Shown: positions 8,374 through 16,687 of the stretch, in pieces
Numbering within the stretch: position 1 is the first letter of the stretch
Layout of the letters: each line of letters begins with the position of its first letter
NCBI RefSeq assembly: GCF_001428255.1
Contig: NZ_LMRW01000024.1
Coordinates: 121,691-185,690 of the forward strand
Source of the DNA: Agromyces sp. Soil535
GTDB taxonomy: Bacteria > Actinomycetota > Actinomycetes > Actinomycetales > Microbacteriaceae
Reading direction: 5' to 3'
DNA: 64,000 nucleotides
Notes under the pieces: model-generated
Seen by the model: the letters and a program-made list of their open reading frames with translations, nothing else
What the model was told of the DNA's origin: nothing
Database searches by the model: none
Position numbers and translations under genes: made by a program

Positions 8374-9723
8374 TCACGCGAGTTCGGAGCGGATGCCTCC
8401 TTGGTGACGCCCTGCGGCGCCGGATTCGTGGGTTGCGATGCCGTCTTCGGGCGGGCGGAAGCCCGCCAGCGGGTCCTCAGCGCAGGCGCTCACCGGCGGC
8501 GCCTGGAGGTCCTCACGCCGCGACAACGTGAGCCGAACCGGACCCATCCCGGATCGGGGCCGCGGCGGCGACGTGCGATGCGAGTGATCCCCCGCGTGCT
8601 TGGGCAGCCCGCGCTCCTCCGCGCGTTCGGCCAGCAGTTGCTCGCCGTAGCCCTGCACGCATTCGGGATCGGGTCCGTCGAGCGGGAGCCCGGTGAAGAA
8701 CTTCGCGGCCATGCAGCCGCCCTTGCAGGTGTCGAAGAACTGGCACGAGCTGCACGCGCCGCCCGACTGCGGCGACCGGAGCCGCGTGAACAGCTCCGAG
8801 TCGCGCCAGACCGCCTGGAACCCACCCTCGCTGCGGACGTTCCCCGCCAGGAACTCCTCGTGGATCGCGAACGGGCAGGCGTAGACGTCGCCGATCGGGT
8901 CGATGAGGCACACGACCCGCCCCGCGCCGCAGAGGTTCAACCCGGGAAGCGCCTGGCCGTAGGCGGAGAGGTGGAAGAACGAGTCGCCCGTCAGCACGTC
9001 CTCGCCGTGCGCCACGAGCCAGTCGTACAGCTCCCGCTGCTGCTCCCGCGTGGGGTGCAGCTCGTCCCACACGTCGGCTCCGCGACCAGACGGGCGCAGC
9101 CTGGTGAGGCGCAGCTGCGCGCCGTACCGGTCGGCGATCGCCTTGAACTCGTCGAGCTGCGGGATGTTCTGGCGCGTGCAGACCACCGAGAGCTTGAAGT
9201 TGCGCATGCCGGCGTCGGACAGGTGCTGCATGGCGCGCAGCGCGGTCTCGTACGACCGCGGTCCGCGGATGAAGTCGTTCACCTCCGCGGTCGCGCCGTC
9301 GAGCGAGACCTGCACGTCGACGTAGTCGTTGGCCGCGAGCCGGGCCGCGACCTCGGGCGTGATCTTCACGCCGTTCGTCGAGAACTTGACGCCCACGTGG
9401 TGGGCGGTCGCGTAGTCGACGAGTTCCCAGAAGTCGCCGCGCACGGTCGGCTCGCCGCCGCCGATGTTCACGTAGAAGACCTGCATGCGCTCGAGCTCGT
9501 CGATGACCGCCTTGCACTCCTCGGTCGTCAGCTCACGCGGGTCGCGCCGCCCGGAGCTCGAGAGGCAGTGCACGCACGAGAGGTTGCACGCATACGTGAG
9601 CTCCCACGTCAGGCAGATCGGGGCGTCGAGCCCGAGCTCGAAGTGGTCGACGAGGCGCATGGCCTGCGGGGGCGGCGCGAAGGCGGTGCGGGTGCCGACG
9701 GCGGGGGGTTCCACGAGGGTCAT
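8374..9723 (-). CDS. mftC: MftC, radical SAM mycofactocin maturase
   Basis: This radical SAM/SPASM protein (449 aa) decarboxylates and cross-links the C-terminal Val-Tyr of MftA. The N-terminal SAM cluster motif is CNLSCVHC near residue 47, and GGGEPTVRGD follows. The C-terminal SPASM cysteines are seen in VVCLIDPIGDVYACPF, GGACSSCQFFDTCKGGC and DPECV. The start overlaps the mftB stop by four bases. The protein is longer than typical because about 30 residues continue past the usual ending around PLAGF; this tail looks unstructured. Confidence 0.96.
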   Translation of the reverse strand: MTLVEPPAVGTRTAFAPPPQAMRLVDHFELGLDAPICLTWELTYACNLSCVHCLSSSGRRDPRELTTEECKAVIDELERMQVFYVNIGGGEPTVRGDFWELVDYATAHHVGVKFSTNGVKITPEVAARLAANDYVDVQVSLDGATAEVNDFIRGPRSYETALRAMQHLSDAGMRNFKLSVVCTRQNIPQLDEFKAIADRYGAQLRLTRLRPSGRGADVWDELHPTREQQRELYDWLVAHGEDVLTGDSFFHLSAYGQALPGLNLCGAGRVVCLIDPIGDVYACPFAIHEEFLAGNVRSEGGFQAVWRDSELFTRLRSPQSGGACSSCQFFDTCKGGCMAAKFFTGLPLDGPDPECVQGYGEQLLAERAEERGLPKHAGDHSHRTSPPRPRSGMGPVRLTLSRREDLQAPPVSACAEDPLAGFRPPEDGIATHESGAAGRHQGGIRSELA

Positions 9724-9995
9724 GCCGCACGCTCCACGAGCATCTTCGAGTCGGCGAGGGTGCCGAGTGCCCGCAGGTAAATCGGAAGGTGCTCATCCGC
9801 CACGCCGGCGGCCTCGCACGCGTCGCGAGCCGTCGCGGCATCCGCCAGCCCCTGGACGACCGTGAGCAGCGTGCGGTCCTTCAGGAAGGACAGCTTGCGG
9901 GTACCGAAGTGGTAGAGCAGCGCACCGAACGGCTCGGGCCGGACCGAGACCTGCGGGTGGAGCTGCCAGGCGGTGTCGGGTTCGACGGCGGTCAT
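9720..9995 (-). CDS. mftB: MftB, PqqD-like peptide chaperone
   Basis: This 91-residue RiPP recognition-element protein binds the MftA precursor and presents it to MftC. Visible features are the winged-helix-like core (VRPEPFGALLYHFGTRKLSFL) and helical C-terminal half (LPIYLRALGTLADSKMLVERAA) typical of MftB. The gene lies six bases after the mftA stop and overlaps mftC, as expected for proteins made in fixed proportion. Confidence 0.95.
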   Translation of the reverse strand: MTAVEPDTAWQLHPQVSVRPEPFGALLYHFGTRKLSFLKDRTLLTVVQGLADAATARDACEAAGVADEHLPIYLRALGTLADSKMLVERAA

Positions 9996-10001
9996 GGCGG
10001 G

Positions 10002-10112
10002 TCAGTACACGCCGCACATGCCGTCGATCGAGACCTCCTCGACGAGGGAGTCCGTCTCGATCACGTCCTCGACCTCACCCTGCGATGCGACGAGTTCTTC
10101 ACTTCGACTCAT
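10002..10112 (-). CDS. mftA: MftA, mycofactocin precursor peptide
   Basis: This 36-residue peptide ends in IDGMCGVY, the invariant C-terminus of mycofactocin precursors, whose last Val and Tyr become the redox cofactor. The preceding leader is strongly acidic (EVEDVIETDSLVEEV), as expected for binding to MftB. The ATG at 10110-10112 has an AGGAG ribosome site seven bases upstream. It is the first gene of the minus-strand mft operon. Confidence 0.97.
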   Translation of the reverse strand: MSRSEELVASQGEVEDVIETDSLVEEVSIDGMCGVY

Positions 10113-10130
10113 GGGATGCTCCTCATGTGC

Positions 10131-10150
10131 GATCGCCGCCCTTGGCGATC
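10131..10150 (-). promoter_or_regulatory. Leader hairpin upstream of mftA
   Basis: A perfect 7-bp inverted repeat (GATCGCC and GGCGATC, 6-base loop) lies between the putative operator/promoter and the mftA ribosome site. It would form in the 5' leader of the mft message. Its role (stability or translational control) is unknown. Confidence 0.5.
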
Positions 10151-10168
10151 TCTCGTGATAGAGCGATA

Positions 10169-10191
10169 CTAATGACACTCAGTGCCGTTAG
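10169..10191. promoter_or_regulatory. Candidate MftR operator between mftA and mftR
   Basis: A 23-bp near-palindrome lies in the 97-bp divergent region. The left arm is CTAATGACACT (10169-10179), the centre is one C, and the right arm at 10181-10191 is its reverse complement at 9 of 11 positions. Size and place fit a TetR-type operator controlling both mftA and mftR. The promoter elements for both directions must lie within or beside it. Confidence 0.7.
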
Positions 10192-10209
10192 GGAAGGGGG
10201 TTCCCAGGG

Positions 10210-10851
10210 ATGGTGCTCGCCGGCGACGATGCGGTGATGCGTCCACGGCTCGGACGCGCCCCGTCCACGACGCATGCCGACCTGAGCCACACCGCACTGC
10301 GGCTGTTCATGGAGCACGGATTCGACGCCACGACGGTCGAGGACATCGCCCGTGAGGCCGGCATCGGGCGCCGCACGTTCTTCCGCTACTTCCCCTCCAA
10401 GAACGACCTGCCCTGGGGCGACTTCGACCGCCTGCTCGAAGGGATGCGGGATCACCTCGCGTCGATGCCCGACGAGCTGCCACTCATGGAGCAGCTGCGC
10501 CGGAGCATCCTGGAGTTCAACCGGTTCCCCGAGTCGGAGTGGGAGTACCACCGGCGTCGCATGGACCTGCTCCTGCACGTGCCGACGCTGCTCGCCCACT
10601 CGACGCTGCGCTACGCATCCTGGCGGCAGGTCGTCGCCGAGCACGTCGCCCGCCGGCTCGACCTGCCCGAGGACGACCTGATCCCGCAGACGATGGCCTG
10701 GACGTGCCTCGGCGTCTGCCTCGCCGCGTACGAGCAGTGGCTCGGCGACGCCGACGCGTACCTGCTCGACCTCCTCGACGAGGCGTTCCGTCTCATCGAC
10801 GAGCGCATCGACACCGACATCGTGCGCGCGCACCGGAGCTCGCACGCGTGA
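10210..10851 (+). CDS. mftR: MftR, TetR-family regulator of the mycofactocin locus
   Basis: This TetR repressor (213 aa) has an N-terminal helix-turn-helix (TTVEDIAREAGIGRRTFFRYFPSKNDLPWG, residues about 40-70) with the wording typical of MftR proteins. The C-terminal half is a helical ligand domain; acyl-CoA ligands have been reported for MftR. The ATG at 10210 lies nine bases after a GGGAAGGGGG stretch; an internal ATG at 10237 is possible. It diverges from mftA and its stop overlaps the mftG start (GTGA). Confidence 0.93.
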   Translation: MVLAGDDAVMRPRLGRAPSTTHADLSHTALRLFMEHGFDATTVEDIAREAGIGRRTFFRYFPSKNDLPWGDFDRLLEGMRDHLASMPDELPLMEQLRRSILEFNRFPESEWEYHRRRMDLLLHVPTLLAHSTLRYASWRQVVAEHVARRLDLPEDDLIPQTMAWTCLGVCLAAYEQWLGDADAYLLDLLDEAFRLIDERIDTDIVRAHRSSHA

Positions 10852-12512
10852 CCCGCGCGATCCGGACCACGACGGTCGTCGTCGGCGCTGGAGCCGCTGG
10901 CGCCGCGCTCGCGGCCCGGCTCAGCGAGGACCCCTCGCGCGACGTGATCGTGCTCGAGGCCGGCCCGGCGCCGCGCACCGCCGACGAGTTCCCGGTCGAG
11001 CTGCTCGACGCGTCTACCGTGCAGGGCGCGATGCCGGGGCATCCCGCGAACTGGTCGTACCTCGGCCACCTCACCCCCGAGCTGCCGTACATGATCGCGC
11101 GCGGCCGTATCATCGGCGGCTCGTCGACCGTCAACGGCGGGTACTTCGTGCGGGCGCGTCCCGAGGACTTCGCACGGTGGTCGGATGCCGCGGGGCCCCA
11201 CTGGAGCTTCGAGCGCGTGCTCCCCGTGATGCGGGAGCTCGAGCGGGACCTCGACCTCGGCGCCGGGCCCTTCCACGGCGACGACGGCCCGATGCCGGTG
11301 CGGCGCGCGTCGCAGCGGAACCCCGTCGCCGCGGCCTTCACGGCGGCGGCGCTCGAGCTCGGGTACCGCCCGGAACCCGACAAGAACGCGCCCGGCCCGC
11401 CGGGCGTCGGACCCGTGCCGCAGAACGTCGTCGACGGCGTGCGCATCAACACGGGCCTCGCCTACCTGGAGCCCGCGCGCGATCGGGCGAACCTCGAGGT
11501 GCGCGGCGGATGTCGCGTGCTGCGCGTGGTGTTCGACGGCTCGCGGGCGATCGGGGTCGAGGTCGAGGAGGACGGCGGCACCGGGCGCCGGGTCCGCCGC
11601 GTGGTCGAGGCCGACGAGGTCGTGCTGTCGGCCGGCGGCATCGGCACCCCCCACCTCCTGCTCGTCTCGGGCGTCGGGCCGGCCGCGCAGCTGCTGGAGC
11701 ACGGCGTGCCGGTCGTGCGCGACGCGCCGGGCGTCGGGCGGGCGTTCTCCGATCACCCCGACCTCTCCGTGGGGTGGCGCGCTCGCACCGACGTCGTCGA
11801 CCCGGAGGCGTCCGAGACGTTCACCACGGCGCTGAACTTCACCTCCCCGGGCGGCGATCCGGCGGGGGACCTGGAGATCATGGCGTGCGTCACCACGATG
11901 GCGCGGCTGCTGACCGGGACGACGAGCAGCGTCGCCGGGGGCGCGAAGGCGGCGTTGCGGCATCCGATCGCGACCGCGCGTGCGTTGCGGGGCGTCTCGC
12001 TGCGGCGCGCGCGCGAGCAGGTCGCGCACGGCCGTGATCTCGTGCTGCTCGTGGGCCTGCAGGGCGAGGGCGCGCGCGGATCGATCACGCTCGAGTCGGG
12101 CGATCCGATCGTGTTCCCCCGCATCGACTACCACTACCTCTCGAACGCGCACGACCGCGATCGAATGCGCCTCGGCATCCGCACCGCCGTGGCCCTGCTC
12201 AGGTCGCACGCGTTCGCCGGCCTCTTCGAGCGCCTCACCGAGCTCGACGACGCGACCCTCGACGACGACGACGCGCTCGACGCGTGGATGCTCGCGCACC
12301 TCGGGACGGCGATCCACCTCTGCGGCAGCGCGCCGATGGGACCGGCGGCGGACCCCGGCGCGGTGGTCGATGGATTCGGCCGGGTGCACGGGGTGACCGG
12401 GCTCAGGGTCGCCGACACGTCGATGCTGCCGGATGCCCCGTCACGGGGTCCGGCCGCCACGGCCGTGCTCATCGGCGAACTCGTCGCCCGCTTCATCCGC
12501 CGCGGCGATTGA
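10848..12512 (+). CDS. mftG: MftG, GMC-family flavin dehydrogenase for mycofactocinol
   Basis: This FAD-binding GMC oxidoreductase (554 aa) is associated with mycofactocin and is thought to pass electrons from reduced mycofactocin to the respiratory chain. The FAD motif VVVGAGAAGAALAARL is at residues about 8-24, the GMC signature GRIIGGSSTVNGGYF is near residue 90, and the C-terminal active-site block is HLCGSAPMGP followed by GLRVADTSMLPDAPSRGPA. GTG 10848 overlaps the mftR stop by four bases. Confidence 0.93.
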   Translation: MTRAIRTTTVVVGAGAAGAALAARLSEDPSRDVIVLEAGPAPRTADEFPVELLDASTVQGAMPGHPANWSYLGHLTPELPYMIARGRIIGGSSTVNGGYFVRARPEDFARWSDAAGPHWSFERVLPVMRELERDLDLGAGPFHGDDGPMPVRRASQRNPVAAAFTAAALELGYRPEPDKNAPGPPGVGPVPQNVVDGVRINTGLAYLEPARDRANLEVRGGCRVLRVVFDGSRAIGVEVEEDGGTGRRVRRVVEADEVVLSAGGIGTPHLLLVSGVGPAAQLLEHGVPVVRDAPGVGRAFSDHPDLSVGWRARTDVVDPEASETFTTALNFTSPGGDPAGDLEIMACVTTMARLLTGTTSSVAGGAKAALRHPIATARALRGVSLRRAREQVAHGRDLVLLVGLQGEGARGSITLESGDPIVFPRIDYHYLSNAHDRDRMRLGIRTAVALLRSHAFAGLFERLTELDDATLDDDDALDAWMLAHLGTAIHLCGSAPMGPAADPGAVVDGFGRVHGVTGLRVADTSMLPDAPSRGPAATAVLIGELVARFIRRGD

Positions 12513-12555
12513 CCAGGGCTCGGCGGATGTCGGCCGCATCGACCAGAGTGGAGCC

Positions 12556-14655
12556 ATGACCCCTCCCGTCGCGGCCGATGCGACGCGCGCGCAGGCCCTG
12601 GCCGCGCTCCGCGAACTCGTGGGCCGCCCCGACGCCGAGTTCCACGACGGGCAGTACGAGGCGATCGAGGCGCTCGTCGACGGGCGGCGGCGCGCGCTCG
12701 TGGTGCAGCGCACGGGCTGGGGCAAGTCGGCGGTCTACTTCGTGGCCACCTCGCTGCTGCGTCGCAGGGGCGGCGGCCCGACCGTGCTCGTCTCGCCGCT
12801 GCTCGCCCTCATGCGCGACCAGATCGCCGCGGCCGAGCGGGCGGGCGTGCGTGCCGTCGCGATCAACTCGACGAACCCCCACGAGTGGGACGACGTGCTG
12901 CGCCGGCTCGACGCCGACGAGGTCGACGTGCTGCTCGTCTCGCCCGAGCGGCTCAACAACCCGTCGTTCCGCGAGCAGCAGCTGCCCGCGCTCGTGCGAC
13001 GCATCGGCCTGCTCGTCGTCGACGAGGCGCACTGCATCAGCGACTGGGGCCACGACTTCCGGCCCGACTACCGGCGTCTGCGCGACCTGATCGCGCAGAT
13101 TCCGTCAGACGTGCCGGTGCTCGCGACGACCGCCACGGCGAACAGCCGGGTGGTGGCGGATGTCGCGGAGCAGCTCGGCGGCACCGACGTGCTCACCATC
13201 CGCGGACCGCTCGCCCGCGCGTCGCTGCGGCTCGGCGTGCTGCGCCTCCCCGACTCCATCACCCGCCTCGCGTGGCTGCTCAGCCACATCGACGACCTGC
13301 CGGGGTCGGGCATCATCTACACGCTCACGGTGGCCGCCGCCGTCGACAGCGCGCGACTGCTGCGCGAGCGCGGGCACGTCGTGCGCGCCTACACGGGCCA
13401 GACCGACCCCGACGAGCGCGAGGAGTCAGAGGCGCTGCTGAAGCGCAACGGCGTGAAGGCGCTCGTCGCCACGAGCGCGCTCGGCATGGGCTTCGACAAG
13501 CCCGATCTCGGGTTCGTGGTGCACCTCGGTGCGCCGTCGTCGCCCGTCGCCTATTACCAGCAGGTCGGCCGCGCGGGCCGCGCGAGCGAGAGCGCCGACG
13601 TGCTGCTCCTCCCCGGCAACGAGGACCCGGCGATCTGGCACTACTTCGCGACCGCGTCGATGCCCGACGAGGAGCGCGCCCGGCGCGTCATCTCCGAGCT
13701 GTCGGATGCGCCCGTCTCGACTCCGGCGCTCGAGGCGCGCGTCGACATCCGCCGCACGCCGCTCGAACTGCTCCTCAAGGTGCTCGACGTCGACGGGGCC
13801 GTGCGCCGCGTGCAGGGCGGCTGGGTCGCGACCGGCGAACCGTGGGAGTACGACGCCGAGCGTTACGAGCGCATCGCCGCCGAGCGCGAGGCCGAGCAGC
13901 AGCACATGATCGACTTCGAGCTGACCGACGGATGCCGCATGGAGTTCCTCCAGCGCTCACTCGACGACGAGACGGCGAAGCCGTGCGGCCGCTGCGACAA
14001 CTGCGCCGGCGCGTGGTACCCGCGCGACCTCGCCGAGGGTGCGGCCGACTCGGCTGCGGGCGCACTCGACCGCGTTGGCGTGCCGATCGAGCCGCGGCGC
14101 GCCTGGCCGACGGGGGCCGATCGACTCGGCGTTCCCGTGAAGGGTCGCATCGCACCGAGCGAGCAGGCGGGTGAGGGCCGCGCACTCGCCCGGCTCACCG
14201 ACCTCGGGTGGGGCGGCACGCTGCGCGAGCTGTTCGCCGCTGGCTCGCCCGATGCACCCGTGTCGCCGCAGGTGCTCGCGGCGTGCGTGCGCGTGCTCGC
14301 CGAGTGGGGGTGGCCCGAGCGGCCGGTCGCGGTGGTGTCGGTGCCGTCGCGAGCGCGACCCGTGCTCGTCGACTCGCTCGCGCGCGGGCTCGCCGACGTG
14401 GGCCGCCTCCCCTACCTCGGCGCGCTCGCCCCCTTGGGCGGTGGCCCCACCGGTCAGCCGGGCGGCAACAGCGCCTTCCGGCTCGCGGGTGTCTGGGAGC
14501 GGTTCGCCGCCGATGGGCTCGACGTGCCGCCTGGCGGCGTGCTGCTCGTCGACGACCAGGCCGACAGCCGCTGGACCCTCACGATCGCCGCCCGCGTCCT
14601 CCGCGACGCAGGCGCCACCGAGGTGCTTCCGTTCGTCCTCGCGCTCCGCGGCTGA
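12556..14655 (+). CDS. RecQ-family ATP-dependent DNA helicase with C-terminal PRTase-like domain
   Basis: This superfamily-2 helicase (699 aa) probably unwinds DNA in repair. The helicase motifs are in order: QRTGWGKSAVY (Walker A), DEAHCISDWGHDFRP, TTATAN, and GMGFDKPD with QQVGRAGR. A zinc-type cysteine set (CRMEFL then CGRCDNC) follows near residue 470. Beyond about residue 560 comes a region ending GVLLVDDQADSRWTLTIAA, which resembles the PRPP-binding loop of phosphoribosyltransferases, so the protein is a fusion. It starts 43 bases after mftG and may be co-transcribed, but its function does not fit that pathway. Confidence 0.88.
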   Translation: MTPPVAADATRAQALAALRELVGRPDAEFHDGQYEAIEALVDGRRRALVVQRTGWGKSAVYFVATSLLRRRGGGPTVLVSPLLALMRDQIAAAERAGVRAVAINSTNPHEWDDVLRRLDADEVDVLLVSPERLNNPSFREQQLPALVRRIGLLVVDEAHCISDWGHDFRPDYRRLRDLIAQIPSDVPVLATTATANSRVVADVAEQLGGTDVLTIRGPLARASLRLGVLRLPDSITRLAWLLSHIDDLPGSGIIYTLTVAAAVDSARLLRERGHVVRAYTGQTDPDEREESEALLKRNGVKALVATSALGMGFDKPDLGFVVHLGAPSSPVAYYQQVGRAGRASESADVLLLPGNEDPAIWHYFATASMPDEERARRVISELSDAPVSTPALEARVDIRRTPLELLLKVLDVDGAVRRVQGGWVATGEPWEYDAERYERIAAEREAEQQHMIDFELTDGCRMEFLQRSLDDETAKPCGRCDNCAGAWYPRDLAEGAADSAAGALDRVGVPIEPRRAWPTGADRLGVPVKGRIAPSEQAGEGRALARLTDLGWGGTLRELFAAGSPDAPVSPQVLAACVRVLAEWGWPERPVAVVSVPSRARPVLVDSLARGLADVGRLPYLGALAPLGGGPTGQPGGNSAFRLAGVWERFAADGLDVPPGGVLLVDDQADSRWTLTIAARVLRDAGATEVLPFVLALRG

Positions 14656-14703
14656 GCGCCGACCGTCACGGCGTCACGGCGTCGACGTGTCGACCCATCG
14701 GCT

Positions 14704-14736
14704 GATGTATCCAGTACTATACAGATTGGATCCTGT
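14704..14736. promoter_or_regulatory. GntR-type operator pair 1
   Basis: ATTGGATCC lies at 14725-14733, and a second degenerate core, GTATCC, lies 21 bp upstream (14707-14712). The pair precedes the phosphotriesterase-like gene at 14759 and marks the left edge of the island regulon. Confidence 0.65.
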
Positions 14737-14758
14737 TCTGCCTGCTCGAGGAGGCCAC

Positions 14759-15769
14759 ATGCCCGTCGTCCATTCCGTCTCGGGGCCGGTCGCCCCGCAC
14801 GAGATGGGGCTCACCCTGCCGCACGAGCACGTCTTCGCCAACTTGAGCCGCACCGAACCCCGCGACGGCTTCCTCACGGTGTGGGAGGAGCGCAAGGCCG
14901 ACCTCGCGCGCTTCGCCGCGATCGGCGGGCGCACCCTCTGGGACATGACCAACGGCGAGCTGAGCGAGCATGCGGCTCCCGTCTACACCGACCGCGACCC
15001 CGCACTGCGACAGCAGAACCCGACGACCGGTTCGCGCTCGGTCGCCAACGTCCTCGCGACGAAGGCGATGGCCGAGGAGACCGGGCTCACCGTCATCCTC
15101 GGCACCGGTCACTACTTCCAGGAGTATCTCGATACCGCCTGGTTCGACCGCACCTCCACCAACCGCATCGCGGACTACCTCATCGCCGACCTGCTCGACG
15201 AGTTCCCAGGTACCGGGGTTCGGGCCGGCTTCCTGGGCGAGGTCGCCTCCGATCTGCCGACCATCTCCGCCGCCGAGGAACGCTCGTTCCGTGCCGCCGG
15301 GCGGGCTGCTGCAGAGACCGGCGCGATGGTGAGCACCCATGCGCCCACCTTCCCGACCGGCGAAGCGCAGATCGACCTGCTCGTCGCGGAAGGCGTCGAC
15401 CCGGAACGGATCGTCGTCGGGCATAGCGACACCGTCAAGGACCTCCAGTACTCGCTGGACCTGCTCAGCCGCGGCGTCTTCGTGCAGTACGACTGCATGA
15501 TGGCGGTCAAGGTCGGAGGACACATTGCCGTGCACGAGCTCGAGCGCCGGGTTCGCTACCTCGCGGCGCTCGTCGAGAAGGGCTACGGCCACAAGGTGCT
15601 GCTCTCGCATGACGTCAGCCAGCGCTCCCATCAGGCGGCGCACGGCGGCCCGGGCCTCACCCTCCTGTTCGAGGAGTTCAAGGACGCGGCGATCGCGGCC
15701 GGAATCGACCCGGACGCGCTGCGCGCGATGTCGGTCGAGAACCCGAGGCGCGCGATGTTCGGCGAGTAG
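14759..15769 (+). CDS. Phosphotriesterase-family metal hydrolase, intact site (copy 1)
   Basis: This amidohydrolase-superfamily TIM barrel (336 aa) belongs to the phosphotriesterase/lactonase family, whose members hydrolyse lactones, esters or N-acyl compounds with two metal ions. All expected ligands are visible: HEH in LPHEHVFAN, a bridging Glu in LGEVASD, His in STHAPTF, His in VGHSDTV, and Asp in LSHDVSQR. It ends back to back with the convergent MBL-fold gene. The ATG at 14759 follows GAGGAGG. The substrate is unknown; the presence of other lactonase and amidase genes suggests a ring-opening or deacylation step. Confidence 0.88.
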   Translation: MPVVHSVSGPVAPHEMGLTLPHEHVFANLSRTEPRDGFLTVWEERKADLARFAAIGGRTLWDMTNGELSEHAAPVYTDRDPALRQQNPTTGSRSVANVLATKAMAEETGLTVILGTGHYFQEYLDTAWFDRTSTNRIADYLIADLLDEFPGTGVRAGFLGEVASDLPTISAAEERSFRAAGRAAAETGAMVSTHAPTFPTGEAQIDLLVAEGVDPERIVVGHSDTVKDLQYSLDLLSRGVFVQYDCMMAVKVGGHIAVHELERRVRYLAALVEKGYGHKVLLSHDVSQRSHQAAHGGPGLTLLFEEFKDAAIAAGIDPDALRAMSVENPRRAMFGE

Positions 15770-16579
15770 TCACCCCTGGAGCCAGCCGTGCCACTCGGGG
15801 TCGTGACCCGGCCAGACCTCCTCGCCCGCCGCATCCAGGTCGGCGAGCCGATCGATCGCGCGCTGCGCAGCGGCGTCGCCGCCGGGGCTGCCGGTCCAGC
15901 CGCACGGCAGTCGTCCCTCGATGTTGGCGCGCAGGTCGGCGGCATCGCAGGCGAGCACGATCGTCCGCTCCGGCAGCGTCACACGGAACGACTGGTGCCC
16001 GGGCGTATGCCCTGCGGTGTCCAGCGCCTCGAGCCCGGCCGCGATCACGGCGTCGCCCTGGAGCAGGCGCACCTGGTCGCGACGGGCGAGCGCGCCCTCC
16101 GGGAAGACGACCTCCCGCAGGCCTGCGCCCGACTCGAGCCAGTCCCACTCCGCGGCCTGCAGCAGCAAAGGCACGTCGTCGCCGATCAGTCTCAACCCGC
16201 CGGTGTGATCGACGTGCAGGTGCGAGATCGCGATGCCGCGAAGCGCGCCCCAGTCGAGCCCGGCAGCGGCGATCTGCTCGACGAGCGGGTCGCCCGGCGG
16301 CACGAGCGCCGTGTAGCCGTCGTAGTTGTAGTGCGCGGCGCGGCGTTCCGGGTCACGGATGATGTCGACGTCGAAACCAGAGTCGAGCAGCACCCAGCCG
16401 TCGGCGTACTCGACCGCAGCGGCCGTCACGGGCTCGAGCAGATAACGTCGCGGGTCGCCGCCGCGGATCGACACCGACTCGCGGATCGGCTCCCAGCCGA
16501 GCACCAGCGGAACGAGCCGGACCGGCGAGCCGCCCACGGGGAGCGTGCCGTCGAAGCGAGCGGGTCGGGCGTGGATCAC
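15770..16579 (-). CDS. Metallo-beta-lactamase-fold hydrolase (AHL-lactonase-like)
   Basis: This zinc hydrolase (269 aa) has the full MBL motif set: SHLHVDHTGG near residue 112, GHTPGH near residue 185, Asp in LACDAADL and a final His in WPGHDPEW. Its layout resembles N-acyl-homoserine-lactonase-type enzymes, which open lactone rings. Because it sits in a GntR-controlled catabolic island, a pathway lactone is more likely than a quorum signal (inference). GTG 16579 follows GGAGG. It diverges from the cyclase gene across an operator pair. Confidence 0.85.
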   Translation of the reverse strand: MIHARPARFDGTLPVGGSPVRLVPLVLGWEPIRESVSIRGGDPRRYLLEPVTAAAVEYADGWVLLDSGFDVDIIRDPERRAAHYNYDGYTALVPPGDPLVEQIAAAGLDWGALRGIAISHLHVDHTGGLRLIGDDVPLLLQAAEWDWLESGAGLREVVFPEGALARRDQVRLLQGDAVIAAGLEALDTAGHTPGHQSFRVTLPERTIVLACDAADLRANIEGRLPCGWTGSPGGDAAAQRAIDRLADLDAAGEEVWPGHDPEWHGWLQG

Positions 16580-16629
16580 GGGGGCCTCCGAGGGTGGGAC
16601 GCAAGATCGCGACCTGTTGATCCTCTCAC

Positions 16630-16662
16630 ATTGGATCCAATATACTCTTGTTAGAATCCAAT
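16630..16662. promoter_or_regulatory. GntR-type operator pair 2 with promoter
   Basis: A perfect ATTGGATCCAAT is at 16630-16641, and a degenerate copy (TTAGAATCCAAT) is at 16651-16662, with core spacing 21 bp. A -10-like TATACT at 16641-16646 lies between them, with TTGATC at 16617-16622 as a possible -35 for the cyclase gene. It serves divergent MBL and cyclase genes. Confidence 0.8.
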
Positions 16663-16687
16663 CATCGAACATGACCCGAGGGGCGAC

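Noticed and set aside
8374..8480. Frameshift suspected at the mftC 3' end because the protein is longer than usual
   Set aside because: The normal C-terminal text around DPLAGF is in frame and simply continues about 30 residues to a stop.
10201..10236. Starting mftR at the internal ATG 10237
   Set aside because: ATG 10210 has the better-placed purine-rich ribosome site; the shorter form is still possible.
14641..14659. Six-base inverted repeat over the RecQ stop codon as a terminator
   Set aside because: It is short, overlaps the coding end and lacks a tail; such repeats arise easily in this GC-rich DNA.
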